Shown here in pieces: positions 8,516 through 18,462 of a DNA stretch of 64,000 nucleotides. Positions within the stretch are counted from its first letter, which is position 1. Each line of letters begins with the position of its first letter. Made by a program: the position numbers and the translations under genes. Origin of the DNA: Escherichia coli DSM 30083 = JCM 1649 = ATCC 11775 (GTDB taxonomy: Bacteria > Pseudomonadota > Gammaproteobacteria > Enterobacterales > Enterobacteriaceae); contig NZ_CP033092.2 of assembly GCF_003697165.2 (NCBI RefSeq), positions 3,162,001-3,226,000 on the forward strand. Reading direction: 5' to 3'. Under the pieces are notes generated by a model that was not told the DNA's origin, ran no database searches, and saw nothing but the letters and a program-made list of their open reading frames with translations.

Positions 8516-10201
8516 GTGAATATAAACGTCGCCGAATTGTTAAATGGGAATTACATTCTGTTATTATTTGTGGTCCTCGCGCTTGGGCTATGTCTCGGGA
8601 AATTACGACTTGGTTCGATCCAACTGGGTAATTCCATTGGCGTTTTAGTCGTATCGCTGTTATTAGGCCAACAACATTTCAGCATTAACACCGACGCGCT
8701 TAATCTTGGCTTTATGCTGTTTATTTTCTGCGTCGGGGTCGAAGCCGGACCGAACTTTTTTTCCATTTTTTTTCGCGATGGGAAAAATTACCTAATGTTA
8801 GCACTGGTGATGGTTGGCAGTGCGCTGGTGATCGCCTTAGGGTTAGGTAAGCTGTTTGGCTGGGATATTGGCCTGACGGCCGGTATGTTAGCTGGCTCTA
8901 TGACGTCGACACCGGTTCTGGTCGGTGCTGGCGATACACTGCGTCATTCCGGCATGGAAAGCAGGCAGCTCTCACTGGCACTGGATAATCTGAGCCTCGG
9001 GTATGCCTTAACCTATTTAATCGGTCTGGTGAGTTTGATTGTTGGTGCGCGTTACTTGCCGAAATTGCAGCATCAGGACTTACAGACCAGCGCCCAGCAA
9101 ATCGCCCGCGAACGTGGCCTGGACACTGATGCCAACCGTAAGGTTTATTTACCGGTGATCCGCGCCTACCGCGTCGGCCCGGAGCTGGTGGCCTGGACCG
9201 ACGGCAAAAATCTGCGTGAACTGGGTATTTATCGACAAACTGGCTGCTACATTGAACGTATTCGACGTAACGGGATTCTGGCGAATCCAGACGGTGATGC
9301 TGTGCTACAAATGGGCGATGAAATAGCGTTGGTAGGCTATCCCGACGCCCACGCACGACTCGATCCCAGCTTCCGTAACGGCAAAGAAGTTTTCGATCGT
9401 GACCTTCTCGACATGCGTATCGTCACTGAAGAAGTGGTCGTTAAAAACCATAACGCCGTGGGCAAACGTCTCGCACAACTGAAGTTGACCGATCACGGTT
9501 GCTTCCTTAACCGCGTCATTCGTAGCCAGATTGAGATGCCGATAGATGACAACGTCGTGCTTAACAAAGGTGACGTTTTACAAGTCAGCGGCGATGCCCG
9601 TCGCGTAAAAACCATCGCCGATCGCATCGGCTTTATCTCGATTCACAGCCAGGTCACTGACTTGCTGGCATTCTGCGCCTTCTTTGTTATTGGGCTGATG
9701 ATCGGGATGATCACCTTCCAGTTCAGCACATTCAGTTTCGGCATGGGGAACGCTGCCGGGTTGTTATTCGCCGGAATTATGCTGGGATTTATGCGCGCTA
9801 ACCACCCGACCTTCGGTTACATTCCGCAGGGTGCATTAAGCATGGTGAAAGAGTTCGGCTTAATGGTGTTTATGGCAGGCGTTGGTCTGAGCGCCGGTAG
9901 CGGTATTAATAACGGCCTAGGCGCGATTGGCGGTCAGATGTTGATTGCCGGATTGATTGTCAGTCTTGTGCCAGTGGTTATCTGTTTCTTGTTCGGTGCT
10001 TATGTATTGCGAATGAACCGCGCACTGTTGTTCGGCGCAATGATGGGCGCACGCACCTGCGCGCCGGCAATGGAGATCATCAGTGATACAGCTCGCAGTA
10101 ACATCCCGGCGCTGGGCTATGCGGGCACCTATGCAATCGCCAACGTCCTGCTGACGCTGGCAGGGACAATCATCGTCATGGTATGGCCAGGATTAGGATA
10201 A
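8516..10201 (+). CDS. ybjL: YbjL, AspT/YidE-family putative transporter with two RCK_C domains
   Basis: A 561-residue membrane protein of the aspartate:alanine antiporter (AspT) family. It has five or so N-terminal membrane segments (about 1-185), a central cytoplasmic region with two TrkA-C/RCK_C regulatory domains (about 205-375), and a second membrane bundle (about 380-560). The repeated 'GSMTSTP' and '[10 protein letters not shown]' loops are the pseudo-symmetric substrate motifs of the family. Translation starts at GTG 8516; no ATG in this region gives family length. Substrate unknown. It is followed after 76 nt by the sRNA gene rybB on the same strand. Confidence 0.9.
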
Positions 10202-10244
10202 AACTGAAGTTGCCCTGAAAATGAAATTTTTTTGCACAACCGCA

Positions 10245-10277
10245 GAACTTTTCCGCAGGGCATCAGTCTTAATTAGT
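10245..10277 (+). promoter_or_regulatory. Sigma-E promoter of rybB
   Basis: The -35 element GAACTT is at 10245-10250 and the -10 element TCTTAA begins at 10268, spaced 17 nt apart. This resembles the sigma-E consensus (GGAACTT, then TCTGA/TCAAA after about 16 nt), and transcription of the sRNA would start at about 10278. The match to the known control of RybB supports it. Confidence 0.8.
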
Positions 10278-10356
10278 GCCACTGCTTTTCTTTGATGTCC
10301 CCATTTTGTGGAGCCCATCAACCCCGCCATTTCGGTTCAAGGTTGATGGGTTTTTT
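10278..10356 (+). ncRNA. rybB: RybB small RNA
   Basis: Hfq-dependent, sigma-E-induced sRNA that pairs with many outer-membrane-protein mRNAs and lowers their expression during envelope stress. The conserved 5' seed GCCACTGCTTTTCTTT is present at 10278-10293. The RNA ends in a Rho-independent terminator: stem CCCATCAACC / GGTTGATGGG (about 10315-10350) with a six-T tail. Length is about 79 nt, as expected. Its promoter has sigma-E elements just upstream. The gene lies between ybjL and rcdA, as in K-12. Confidence 0.96.
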
Positions 10357-10375
10357 GTTGCCTGAAATTTATCTA

Positions 10376-10912
10376 CTACCCAGCAATCCTCTCAACCATC
10401 CTCAAAATCTCCTCGCGTGATAGCGGCTTACGGTCGGTGACAAAATGCAGCGTCATTCCCTCAATAAACGCATCAAGCGCGCGGGCGGTTCCGGGTTCAA
10501 ACCATTGTTCGAGCGTTTGTTGACTGCGCTGCATCCAGTTTTGCATTACCGTTTTTAAGAGCGGTTTTCGGCTAGCCAGCGCGTAGAGCTGGTACATCAG
10601 CTCCATATTATCCGGCGTTGCGACCTGTGAGCTGTAGATCATATCGGTGATAGCCTGGCATGCGCCTGGAGCATCACTAACATCGCTAAAAAATGCCTGA
10701 TATTGCCGGGACATGATCTCAGTAAAACGGCTGAACGCCTCCAGCAACAACTCATCAATTCCTGAAAAATAGTAGGTCATCGATCCCAACGGCACCCCGG
10801 CAAGGGTAGCAATTTTGCGGTGTGTAACAGCATGTATTCCGTAAAGTTTCACCGCCTCCAGCGTGGCCTGGATAATTTTTTCTCGCCGTTGCGGATCGTT
10901 AGCGCGACGCAT
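10376..10912 (-). CDS. rcdA: RcdA, TetR-family regulator
   Basis: A 178-residue TetR-type DNA-binding protein. The N-terminal HTH covers about residues 10-55 ('[23 protein letters not shown]' region), and the rest is an alpha-helical ligand-binding domain. In K-12, RcdA (YbjK) activates csgD and thus biofilm formation. The start at 10910-10912 gives the known length; an upstream in-frame TTG/ATG would add ten residues. It is divergent from ybjJ, 83 nt apart, and probably regulates that promoter or its own. Confidence 0.92.
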
Positions 10913-10995
10913 GTCATTTCCTCTCTCTGCAATTGTGTACAAATGTACACAGTCTTGCTAATGTTGTCTTCCCTCTTCTTATTTTGACGTGGTCT

Positions 10996-12204
10996 ATGAC
11001 CGTAAATTCTTCACGTAATGCATTGAAACGCCGAACCTGGGCGCTGTTTATGTTCTTCTTTTTGCCAGGCCTGTTAATGGCGTCCTGGGCAACCCGTACG
11101 CCTGCTATCCGCGATATTCTCTCTGTCTCGATCGCTGAAATGGGCGGTGTTCTCTTTGGTCTGTCGATCGGTTCGATGAGCGGTATTCTCTGCTCGGCGT
11201 GGTTAGTGAAACGCTTTGGGACGCGTAATGTCATCCTTGTGACGATGTCCTGCGCATTGATTGGGATGATGATATTAAGTCTGGCACTCTGGCTGACATC
11301 GCCCTTGCTCTTTGCCGTTGGTCTCGGCGTCTTTGGGGCTAGTTTTGGTTCTGCGGAAGTGGCGATAAACGTTGAAGGTGCCGCCGTTGAGAGAGAAATG
11401 AATAAGACGGTTTTACCGATGATGCACGGTTTTTATAGCCTGGGCACGCTGGCAGGCGCAGGTGTCGGGATGGCACTGACGGCCTTTGGCGTTCCGGCAA
11501 CGGTGCATATTTTATTGGCGGCGCTGGTAGGCATCGCACCTATTTATATCGCCATTCAGGCAATCCCTGACGGTACGGGCAAAAATGCTGCCGATGGCAC
11601 CCAGCATGGTGAAAAAGGCGTACCTTTTTATCGGGATATCCAGTTGCTGTTGATTGGTGTTGTGGTGCTGGCGATGGCCTTTGCCGAAGGTTCTGCCAAC
11701 GACTGGTTACCCTTATTAATGGTTGATGGTCACGGTTTTAGCCCTACTTCCGGCTCGCTGATTTATGCCGGTTTTACCCTGGGGATGACCGTTGGACGCT
11801 TTACCGGCGGTTGGTTCATTGACCGTTACAGTCGCGTTGCCGTGGTTCGGGCCAGTGCACTAATGGGGGCGTTGGGTATTGGGCTGATTATTTTTGTCGA
11901 TAGCGCCTGGGTCGCTGGGGTGTCTGTTGTACTTTGGGGACTGGGTGCCTCGTTGGGCTTCCCGCTGACTATTTCTGCCGCCAGCGATACCGGCCCCGAT
12001 GCACCAACCCGCGTCAGCGTGGTAGCTACGACCGGTTATCTGGCTTTCCTCGTCGGGCCGCCGCTGCTGGGCTATCTCGGCGAACATTATGGATTACGTA
12101 GTGCAATGCTGGTTGTACTGGCGCTGGTTATTCTCGCGGCTATTGTCGCGAAAGCCGTCGCCAAACCCGATACCAAAACGCAGACGGCGATGGAGAATAG
12201 TTGA
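10996..12204 (+). CDS. ybjJ: YbjJ, MFS transporter
   Basis: A 402-residue major facilitator with 12 predicted membrane segments, of the YbjJ/FucP-like MFS group; substrate unknown. The start ATG at 10996 was chosen for family length, since an upstream in-frame start in the rcdA-ybjJ promoter adds 21 hydrophobic residues. It is coupled to ybjI by a TGATG stop/start overlap, so a transporter and a sugar-phosphate-type phosphatase are made together, suggesting uptake and dephosphorylation of a related metabolite. RcdA is divergently encoded next door. Confidence 0.9.
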
Positions 12205-13019
12205 TGAGCATTAAATTAATTGCGGTAGACATGGATGGTACTTTCTTAAGCGATCAAAAAACCTATAACCGTGAGCGGTTTATGGCTCAGTATCAGCAAA
12301 TGAAAGCACAAGGCATTCGCTTTGTGGTCGCCAGCGGGAATCAATATTATCAGTTGATCTCTTTCTTTCCTGAAATTGCTAATGAAATTGCCTTTGTGGC
12401 TGAAAACGGCGGCTGGGTAGTGAGCGAAGGCAAAGATGTTTTTAATGGCGAGCTGTCGAAGGATGCGTTTACTACTGTCGTAGAACATTTGCTGACGCGC
12501 CCGGAAGTGGAAATTATTGCCTGCGGAAAAAATAGCGCCTATACCCTCAAAAAATATGACGATGCCATGAAAACGGTGGCGGAAATGTATTATCACCGTC
12601 TGGAATACGTCGATAACTTTGACAACTTAGAAGATATCTTCTTTAAATTTGGCCTTAATCTCTCTGACGAACTGATCCCACAAGTGCAAAAAGCATTACA
12701 TGAGGCCATCGGCGATATCATGGTACCGGTCCATACCGGCAACGGCAGCATCGATCTGATTATCCCCGGTGTACATAAAGCCAATGGCCTTCGCCAACTG
12801 CAGAAATTATGGGGAATAGACGACAGCGAAGTGGTGGTCTTTGGCGATGGCGGTAACGATATTGAGATGCTGCGTCAGGCAGGCTTTAGTTTTGCAATGG
12901 AAAATGCCGGCAGCGCGGTCGTCGCAGCGGCAAAATACCGGGCAGGCTCCAATAACCGTGAAGGCGTACTGGATGTGATCGATAAAGTGCTTAAACACGA
13001 AGCGCCATTTAACCAATAA
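12204..13019 (+). CDS. ybjI: YbjI, HAD-superfamily (Cof-type) phosphatase
   Basis: A 271-residue HAD phosphatase, subclass IIB. Motif I is DMDGTFL (nucleophile Asp9, acid Asp11), motif II is 'VASGNQY', and motif IV is 'VVFGDGGNDIEML' near residues 210-222. K-12 YbjI dephosphorylates FMN and some sugar phosphates in vitro. The ATG at 12204 overlaps the ybjJ stop by 1 nt. It is a close paralog of YbiV, also in this window: both have the same motif I, '[10 protein letters not shown]' and 'LIIPG.HKANG' segments. Confidence 0.93.
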   Translation: MSIKLIAVDMDGTFLSDQKTYNRERFMAQYQQMKAQGIRFVVASGNQYYQLISFFPEIANEIAFVAENGGWVVSEGKDVFNGELSKDAFTTVVEHLLTRPEVEIIACGKNSAYTLKKYDDAMKTVAEMYYHRLEYVDNFDNLEDIFFKFGLNLSDELIPQVQKALHEAIGDIMVPVHTGNGSIDLIIPGVHKANGLRQLQKLWGIDDSEVVVFGDGGNDIEMLRQAGFSFAMENAGSAVVAAAKYRAGSNNREGVLDVIDKVLKHEAPFNQ

Positions 13020-13103
13020 AACGGCAGCACGCCCGGCAACACAATGCCTGAATGAAGATTGCATAATTCGCGGAAATTAACCCGCTGCATTATTTCAGGC
13101 GAA

Positions 13104-13370
13104 ATGATTATGAAAAATTGTCTACTGTTGGGCGCGCTTTTAATGGGCTTTACTGGTGTGGCGATGGCGCAAAGTGTCACCGTCGATGTGCCGAGTGGAT
13201 ACAAAGTGGTTGTGGTTCCTGATTCAGTCAGCGTCGCGACTGTGCCGCAAACCGTCTATGTGGCTCCTGCGCCAGCTCCGGCTTACCGCCCGCATCCTTA
13301 TGTTCGCCATCTTGCCAGCGTAGGTGAAGGGATGGTTATCGAACACCAGATTGACGACCATCACCATTAA
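13104..13370 (+). CDS. ybjH: YbjH, small exported protein (6-residue shorter form)
   Basis: A small protein of unknown function with an N-terminal signal peptide (hydrophobic residues 5-18, cleavage near AMA-QS), a Val/Pro-rich middle and a His-rich end. From the ATG at 13104 it is 88 residues; the K-12 protein, from memory, is 94 because it carries an extra PQAVSV between 'DSVSV' and 'ATVPQ'. The difference looks like loss or gain of one unit of an imperfect V/P/Q repeat and keeps the frame. A second in-frame ATG at 13110 is possible. It follows ybjI by 84 nt and ends at a strong shared terminator. Confidence 0.82.
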   Translation: MIMKNCLLLGALLMGFTGVAMAQSVTVDVPSGYKVVVVPDSVSVATVPQTVYVAPAPAPAYRPHPYVRHLASVGEGMVIEHQIDDHHH

Positions 13371-13376
13371 TTCGAG

Positions 13377-13412
13377 AATGCCTGATCGCACAAAGCAATC
13401 AGGCATTTTTTT
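13377..13412. terminator. Bidirectional terminator ybjH / mdfA
   Basis: A perfect 10-bp stem AATGCCTGAT / ATCAGGCATT (13377-13386 with 13398-13407) with an 11-nt loop and a T-run on the plus side, placed between convergent ybjH and mdfA and touching the mdfA stop. Confidence 0.85.
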
Positions 13413-14643
13413 ACCCTTCGTGCGAATTTCCCATCTGTTTATCTTTTAAAAAGATAACCATCAGCGACAGCCACAAAATGCCGTTGACAAGGTTGAAGAG
13501 ATTAAACAGTCCGTTGCCCCCGTTCAGCCAGGCATGTTTGCTGATTTCAATACCGACGGTAAAGATCAGCATTTGCAGCATCCCCATCGCCGCAGAAACC
13601 GTACCTTTACTCATATCGCTGGCAAACAGGGTTAATCGCACCAGTCCCGCATTCGCCAGACCAATACCGAAAGCATAAATACTTAACCCGGCGGTCATCC
13701 ATAAATACGCGTGCGATGAGATAACCGTTGCCGCAGCAGCGACCAACAGACCAATCATAATCGGCCAGCCGCCCATAATAATCAGCGAACGTACGGTGCG
13801 GCGCGAGGTCAGACGCGCTAACAGCAAGTTACCCGCAATTAACGCCCCGAAAATAGGCACTTGCAGCAAGCCATATTCATAGCTGCTCAACTGCTCACCG
13901 GTAATAATGATAATCGGCGACTGGGCGATCCACGCCAACAACGGCAGGCTAACGAATCCCAGCGCCAGCGCCCCCGCCACAAAGCGGCCGTTCTTCAGCA
14001 CCAACTTATAGTCACGACCGAGTTCTTTCAGCGACAGTTTCTCGCCTATACGCGTGGCGGTTTCAGGCATAGCTCGTTGCAGACCGAAAAAGGAGATCGC
14101 TGCCAATGCGGCAAACAAGACAAACATCCCTTCCCAGGGCAGCACATGGATCCACGCCGCGCCCACCAGCGGACCAAGTAGTGGAGCAATCAGCGCCACG
14201 TTCGCCATTAGCGCGGTGATCTTGATACAAACGGCCTCTTCGAAGGATTCCTGAATTGCGGCGTATCCCACAGCGCCAATGAAACAGAGGCTTATGCCCT
14301 GCAAGAAGCGCAACAGGGTGAATTGTTCAATGTTTTGCGCCAGTAATATTGCCAGACAGGTGACGATAAACCACACCACTCCCGCCAACATCACCGGACG
14401 GCGGCCAATACGATCCGACAACGGCCCCAGGAGCCATTGTAAAAACATCCCGCCCGCCAGATACGCAGTCATCGAAGTAGGAACCCAATCAATGCCCGCC
14501 TGATATTGTTCCACCACGGCCAACATACCGGGTTGAATCATATCGTTGCCGATATAGGTTGAAAATTCGTAAAGCACCAGACAGAGAGGGAAAAGTAACG
14601 CCTGACGTCCAAGCCTGGCACCGGAAGCTAATTTATTTTGCAT
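13411..14643 (-). CDS. mdfA: MdfA, multidrug/proton (Na+,K+/H+) antiporter
   Basis: A 410-residue MFS multidrug exporter with 12 membrane segments. It exports chloramphenicol, ethidium and other lipophilic cations in exchange for protons and contributes to alkali tolerance. The membrane-embedded Glu and Asp near TM1 are visible in '[15 protein letters not shown]' (E26, D34 region), and the MFS motif A-like '[13 protein letters not shown]' follows TM2. The start at 14641-14643 matches family length; ten upstream in-frame residues are ignored. Monocistronic and convergent with ybjH. Confidence 0.95.
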
Positions 14644-14927
14644 GCAATTTCTTCGCCAATAATAATCGCGCAAAGTTTAATAAAAGCGCAGCTAACGAGA
14701 AAGCGAATTTTGTAGCTGAAACCACGGTTAAGCACATTCTTACATTATTGCGAGTATAGCTACGCTTTCTTTAAGTTTTATTTAACCTTTGCCCGTTACA
14801 ATCACCTACCGTAAACAGGCCGCTTGAGGGAAATAAGACGATGCCGCTTTACCCAGTTTAACCTGCACTTTATTCTCAACGACTTGCCTGTATTGGCTCC
14901 CTTTTAATCACTTTGCGTCGGGAAGTT

Positions 14928-15524
14928 ATGCTGGAAAATTTGAATCTCTCTCTATTCTCTCTTATTAACGCAACGCCAGACTCTGCGCCGTGGATGATCT
15001 CGTTGGCGATTTTTATTGCTAAAGATTTGATTACCGTGGTGCCGTTGCTGGCCGCAGTACTTTGGTTGTGGGGGCTTACAGCACAACGGCAACTGGTGAT
15101 AAAAATCGCTATCGCGCTGGCGGTCAGCCTGTTTGTGTCCTGGACGATGGGACATCTTTTTCCGCACGACCGACCCTTTGTCGAAAATATCGGCTATAAC
15201 TTCCTGCATCATGCGGCGGATGACTCATTCCCGAGCGATCACGGTACGGTGATTTTCACCTTTGCACTGGCATTTTTATGCTGGCATCGCCTGTGGTCCG
15301 GCTCACTTTTAATGGTGCTGGCCGTCGTCATTGCCTGGTCGCGCGTTTATCTTGGCGTCCACTGGCCGCTGGATATGCTCGGTGGATTGCTGGCAGGTAT
15401 GATTGGCTGCCTTAGCGCCCAGATTATCTGGCAAGCGATGGGGCATAAACTCTATCAACGTCTGCAATCGTGGTATCGCTTCTGTTTTGCATTACCGATC
15501 CGCAAAGGCTGGGTGCGTGACTGA
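14928..15524 (+). CDS. ybjG: YbjG, undecaprenyl-diphosphate phosphatase (PAP2 family)
   Basis: Integral-membrane phosphatase that recycles the cell-wall lipid carrier by hydrolysing undecaprenyl pyrophosphate. The 198-residue protein shows the three PAP2 phosphatase motifs: 'HDRP' (about 85), 'PSDH' (about 104-107) and 'SRVYLGVHWPLD' (about 138-149), separated by membrane segments. The start at 14928 is chosen for family length, five codons inside the longer frame. The 284-nt upstream gap shared with mdfA contains its promoter; in K-12 it responds to PhoP/EvgA systems, but I could not place a PhoP box securely. Confidence 0.93.
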   Translation: MLENLNLSLFSLINATPDSAPWMISLAIFIAKDLITVVPLLAAVLWLWGLTAQRQLVIKIAIALAVSLFVSWTMGHLFPHDRPFVENIGYNFLHHAADDSFPSDHGTVIFTFALAFLCWHRLWSGSLLMVLAVVIAWSRVYLGVHWPLDMLGGLLAGMIGCLSAQIIWQAMGHKLYQRLQSWYRFCFALPIRKGWVRD

Positions 15525-15581
15525 TCTCTGCTAAAAAGTGTAGTATTGAGCGGCTCGCTTCAATAACTATTCAGAGGGATT

Positions 15582-16340
15582 ATGGAAACACGTCGCGAAG
15601 AGCGTATCGGGCAGCTGCTGCAAGAATTAAAACGCAGTGATAAGTTACATCTTAAAGACGCCGCCGCCCTGCTTGGGGTTTCGGAGATGACGATTCGTCG
15701 CGATCTGAACAACCACAGTGCGCCCGTCGTTTTGCTCGGCGGCTATATTGTTCTGGAACCACGCAGCGCCAGCCATTACCTGTTAAGCGATCAAAAATCC
15801 CGCCTGGTGGAAGAAAAACGCCGGGCGGCAAAACTGGCTGCGACGCTGGTAGAACCCGATCAGACCCTCTTTTTTGACTGTGGCACCACCACGCCGTGGA
15901 TTATTGAAGCAATTGATAATGAAATCCCTTTTACCGCCGTTTGTTATTCGCTAAATACCTTTCTGGCGCTGAAAGAGAAACCCCATTGCCGCGCGTTTCT
16001 TTGCGGTGGTGAATTTCACGCCAGCAACGCCATTTTCAAACCCATCGATTTTCAGCAAACGCTGAATAATTTTTGCCCGGATATCGCTTTTTATTCCGCT
16101 GCGGGCGTGCATGTCAGTAAAGGCGCTACCTGCTTTAATCTTGAAGAGTTGCCGGTAAAACACTGGGCCATGTCGATGGCGCAAAAGCATGTGCTGGTTG
16201 TCGACCACAGTAAATTTGGCAAGGTGCGTCCGGCGCGCATGGGTGACCTGAAACGCTTTGATATTGTTGTGAGCGATTGTTGCCCGGAAGATGAGTATGT
16301 GAAGTACGCGCAGACGCAGCGTATTAAGTTGATGTATTAA
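15582..16340 (+). CDS. deoR: DeoR, deoxyribonucleoside regulator
   Basis: Repressor of deoCABD and nupG, relieved by deoxyribose-5-phosphate. It has 252 residues: an N-terminal winged HTH of the DeoR family (about 5-57; recognition helix in 'GVSEMTIRRDLNN') and a C-terminal sugar-phosphate sensor domain with the 'DCGTTT' phosphate-binding loop near residues 104-109. It is founding member of the DeoR family. It stands alone between ybjG and convergent dacC. A GAGGG ribosome site precedes the ATG. Confidence 0.95.
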   Translation: METRREERIGQLLQELKRSDKLHLKDAAALLGVSEMTIRRDLNNHSAPVVLLGGYIVLEPRSASHYLLSDQKSRLVEEKRRAAKLAATLVEPDQTLFFDCGTTTPWIIEAIDNEIPFTAVCYSLNTFLALKEKPHCRAFLCGGEFHASNAIFKPIDFQQTLNNFCPDIAFYSAAGVHVSKGATCFNLEELPVKHWAMSMAQKHVLVVDHSKFGKVRPARMGDLKRFDIVVSDCCPEDEYVKYAQTQRIKLMY

Positions 16341-16346
16341 TGACGT

Positions 16347-16379
16347 ATAACCGGATGACGTTTCGCGCCATCCGGTTAT
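16347..16379. terminator. Bidirectional terminator deoR / dacC
   Basis: An 11-bp perfect stem ATAACCGGATG / CATCCGGTTAT (16347-16357 with 16369-16379) lies between the convergent deoR and dacC stops. There is no long T-run, but placement and stem strength support a shared transcript end. Confidence 0.6.
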
Positions 16380-16386
16380 CAGAAGA

Positions 16387-17589
16387 TTAAGAGAACCAGC
16401 TGCCGAACCACTGATGGAATTTCATCATCACGAAATCCCACATCCGACCAAAGAATCCGCCCTCTTCCACATTTTCCATCACGATCAGCGGACGCTGCTC
16501 AATGGATTTACCGTTAAGCTGGAAATCAATGGTGCCGACAACCTGACCTTTTTTCAGCGGTGCGGTAAGCTGCGGTTCCATTAACGTATAACTCGCCTTC
16601 AGGTTTTTCAGCTGCCCACGCGGTATGGTCACTGAGCCCGCTTCGCCTGCCCCGAGATTCACTTCGCTCTTATCACCAAACCAGACGCGCTGAGTCACAA
16701 ATGTGGCATCAGGTTTAATTGGCGTCACGGTTTCAAAGAAGCGGAAACCCCAGGTCAATAATTTCTCAGACTCATTAAAACGGATACGGTCAGTTTTCGC
16801 CCCCAGCACTACGGAGATTAAACGCATATCGCCCTGGGTAGCCGAAGCAACCAGATTATATCCCGCGCCTGCCGTGGTTCCTGTCTTCATGCCATCAACA
16901 TTCAGATTGCTGCTCCACAGCAGACGATTACGGTTAGGCTGACGAATTTTGTTGAAGGTGAACTCTTTCTCTTTATGAATGGCGTACTCTTCCGGCACAT
17001 CGTGGATCAATGCTTTACCCAGCAATGCCATATCGCGCGCGGTACTGAACTGCCCCGGCGCATCCAGGCCGTGCACCGTCTGGAAGGTAGTGTTGGTCAG
17101 ACCCAGTTTTTTGGCATAACCATTCATCAAACCAATAAATGACTCCTGGCTCCCGGCAACGTAATCAGCCAGCGCAATACAGGCGTCATTACCGGACTGG
17201 ATAATCACACCTTTGTTCAAGTCTGCCACCGAAACCTGATCGCCCGGTTTGAGGAACATTACCGATGAACCACGCAGTGCCGGATTTCCCGTCGCCCAGG
17301 CATCTTTACCGACCGTCACCATATCGGTGAGTTTAATCTTATCGGCCTTAAGCGCCTGCCCAACCACATAGCTGGTCATGATTTTAGTCAGGCTCGCGGG
17401 ATCCAGTTTCTCATCCGCATTGCCTTCTGCCAGCACTTTACCGCTGGCGTAATCCATTAAAATCCATGCACGCGCATCCACGCTCGGCGCTTCAACGGTT
17501 TGTTCCGCCGCGAATGCCGTTGGGGCAAAAAGGAATAAAAATGCAGAACCCGCTGCAAGACCACGAAGGAGAGAGGAGTATTGCGTCAT
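16387..17589 (-). CDS. dacC: DacC, D-alanyl-D-alanine carboxypeptidase (PBP6a)
   Basis: Periplasmic penicillin-binding protein that trims the terminal D-Ala from peptidoglycan pentapeptides; low-molecular-weight class C. The 400-residue precursor has a signal peptide (about 1-27), the catalytic S66-L-T-K69, S132-G-N134 and K235-T-G237 motifs, a PBP5-like C-terminal beta domain (about 290-380) and a C-terminal amphipathic anchor ending '[10 protein letters not shown]'. The start at 17587-17589 gives standard length. All catalytic residues are present. Confidence 0.96.
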   Translation of the reverse strand: MTQYSSLLRGLAAGSAFLFLFAPTAFAAEQTVEAPSVDARAWILMDYASGKVLAEGNADEKLDPASLTKIMTSYVVGQALKADKIKLTDMVTVGKDAWATGNPALRGSSVMFLKPGDQVSVADLNKGVIIQSGNDACIALADYVAGSQESFIGLMNGYAKKLGLTNTTFQTVHGLDAPGQFSTARDMALLGKALIHDVPEEYAIHKEKEFTFNKIRQPNRNRLLWSSNLNVDGMKTGTTAGAGYNLVASATQGDMRLISVVLGAKTDRIRFNESEKLLTWGFRFFETVTPIKPDATFVTQRVWFGDKSEVNLGAGEAGSVTIPRGQLKNLKASYTLMEPQLTAPLKKGQVVGTIDFQLNGKSIEQRPLIVMENVEEGGFFGRMWDFVMMKFHQWFGSWFS

Positions 17590-17835
17590 AAATGCCACCC
17601 GAGTATCCATTCAAAAAAAATACGTTATATCGCCGTATGATAAGTTCGGTGATTAATAACGCACACACAAACTTAAAGAAACCGTAAGTTGGTAAAGTTT
17701 TTAAAGTTTATGCAATATCCTGCCGCTTCGCTGCTTCTGGTGTCATTTTTTTGCCAGCTGTTGCTTAAAAGTTAACTTTACTTCACCATCGGAGTCCTGT
17801 TCAGCCTGTGGCTGCCTGTCGGAAAAGGGGTGAGT

Positions 17836-18462
17836 ATGATTACGCTGTGGGGTCGGAATAATTCAACCAACGTAAAAAAAGTATTGCTGACGCTCGAAGA
17901 ACTGGAACTACCTTATGAGCAAATTCTCGCGGGCCGTGAGTTTGGGATAAATCACGATGCTGATTTTCTGGCGATGAACCCTAACGGGCTGGTGCCGTTG
18001 TTGCGTGACGACGAAAGTGATCTCATTCTTTGGGAATCAAACGCCATTGTCCGCTATCTGGCGGCACAGTACGGGCAAAAACGCCTGTGGATCGACTCAC
18101 CGGCACGTCGTGCGGAAGCAGAAAAATGGATGGACTGGGCAAACCAGACGCTCAGTAATGCTCATCGCGGGATCCTGATGGGATTAGTCAGAACACCACC
18201 GGAAGAGCGCGATCAGGCCGCCATTGATGCCAGTTGCAAAGAGTGCGACGCCCTGTTTGCCCTGCTAGATGCGGAACTGGCAAAAGTAAAATGGTTCTCA
18301 GGCGACGAGTTTGGTGTGGGCGATATCGCTATCGCACCGTTCATCTACAATTTGTTTAACGTTGGCCTGACCTGGACACCGCGTCCAAATCTGCAACGCT
18401 GGTATCAGCAACTCACTGAACGCCCCGCAGTGCGCAAAGTGGTGATGATTCCCGTTAGCTAA
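17836..18462 (+). CDS. gstB: GstB, glutathione S-transferase
   Basis: A 208-residue GST with an N-terminal thioredoxin-fold domain (1-80) and an all-helical C-terminal domain. E. coli GstB (YliJ) acts on bromoacetate and other alpha-haloacids. The glutathione-binding motif '[11 protein letters not shown]' is present near residues 64-74, and the N-terminal '[12 protein letters not shown]' carries the Asn7 reported to matter for catalysis, in place of the usual Tyr/Ser. It ends in a 4-nt stop-to-stop overlap (CTAA) with convergent yliI. Confidence 0.93.

Noticed and set aside
14841..14861. Six-codon frame ATG...TAA upstream of ybjG that might be a leader peptide
   Set aside because: Too short to support, no run of regulatory codons and no attenuator hairpin alternates that I can see.
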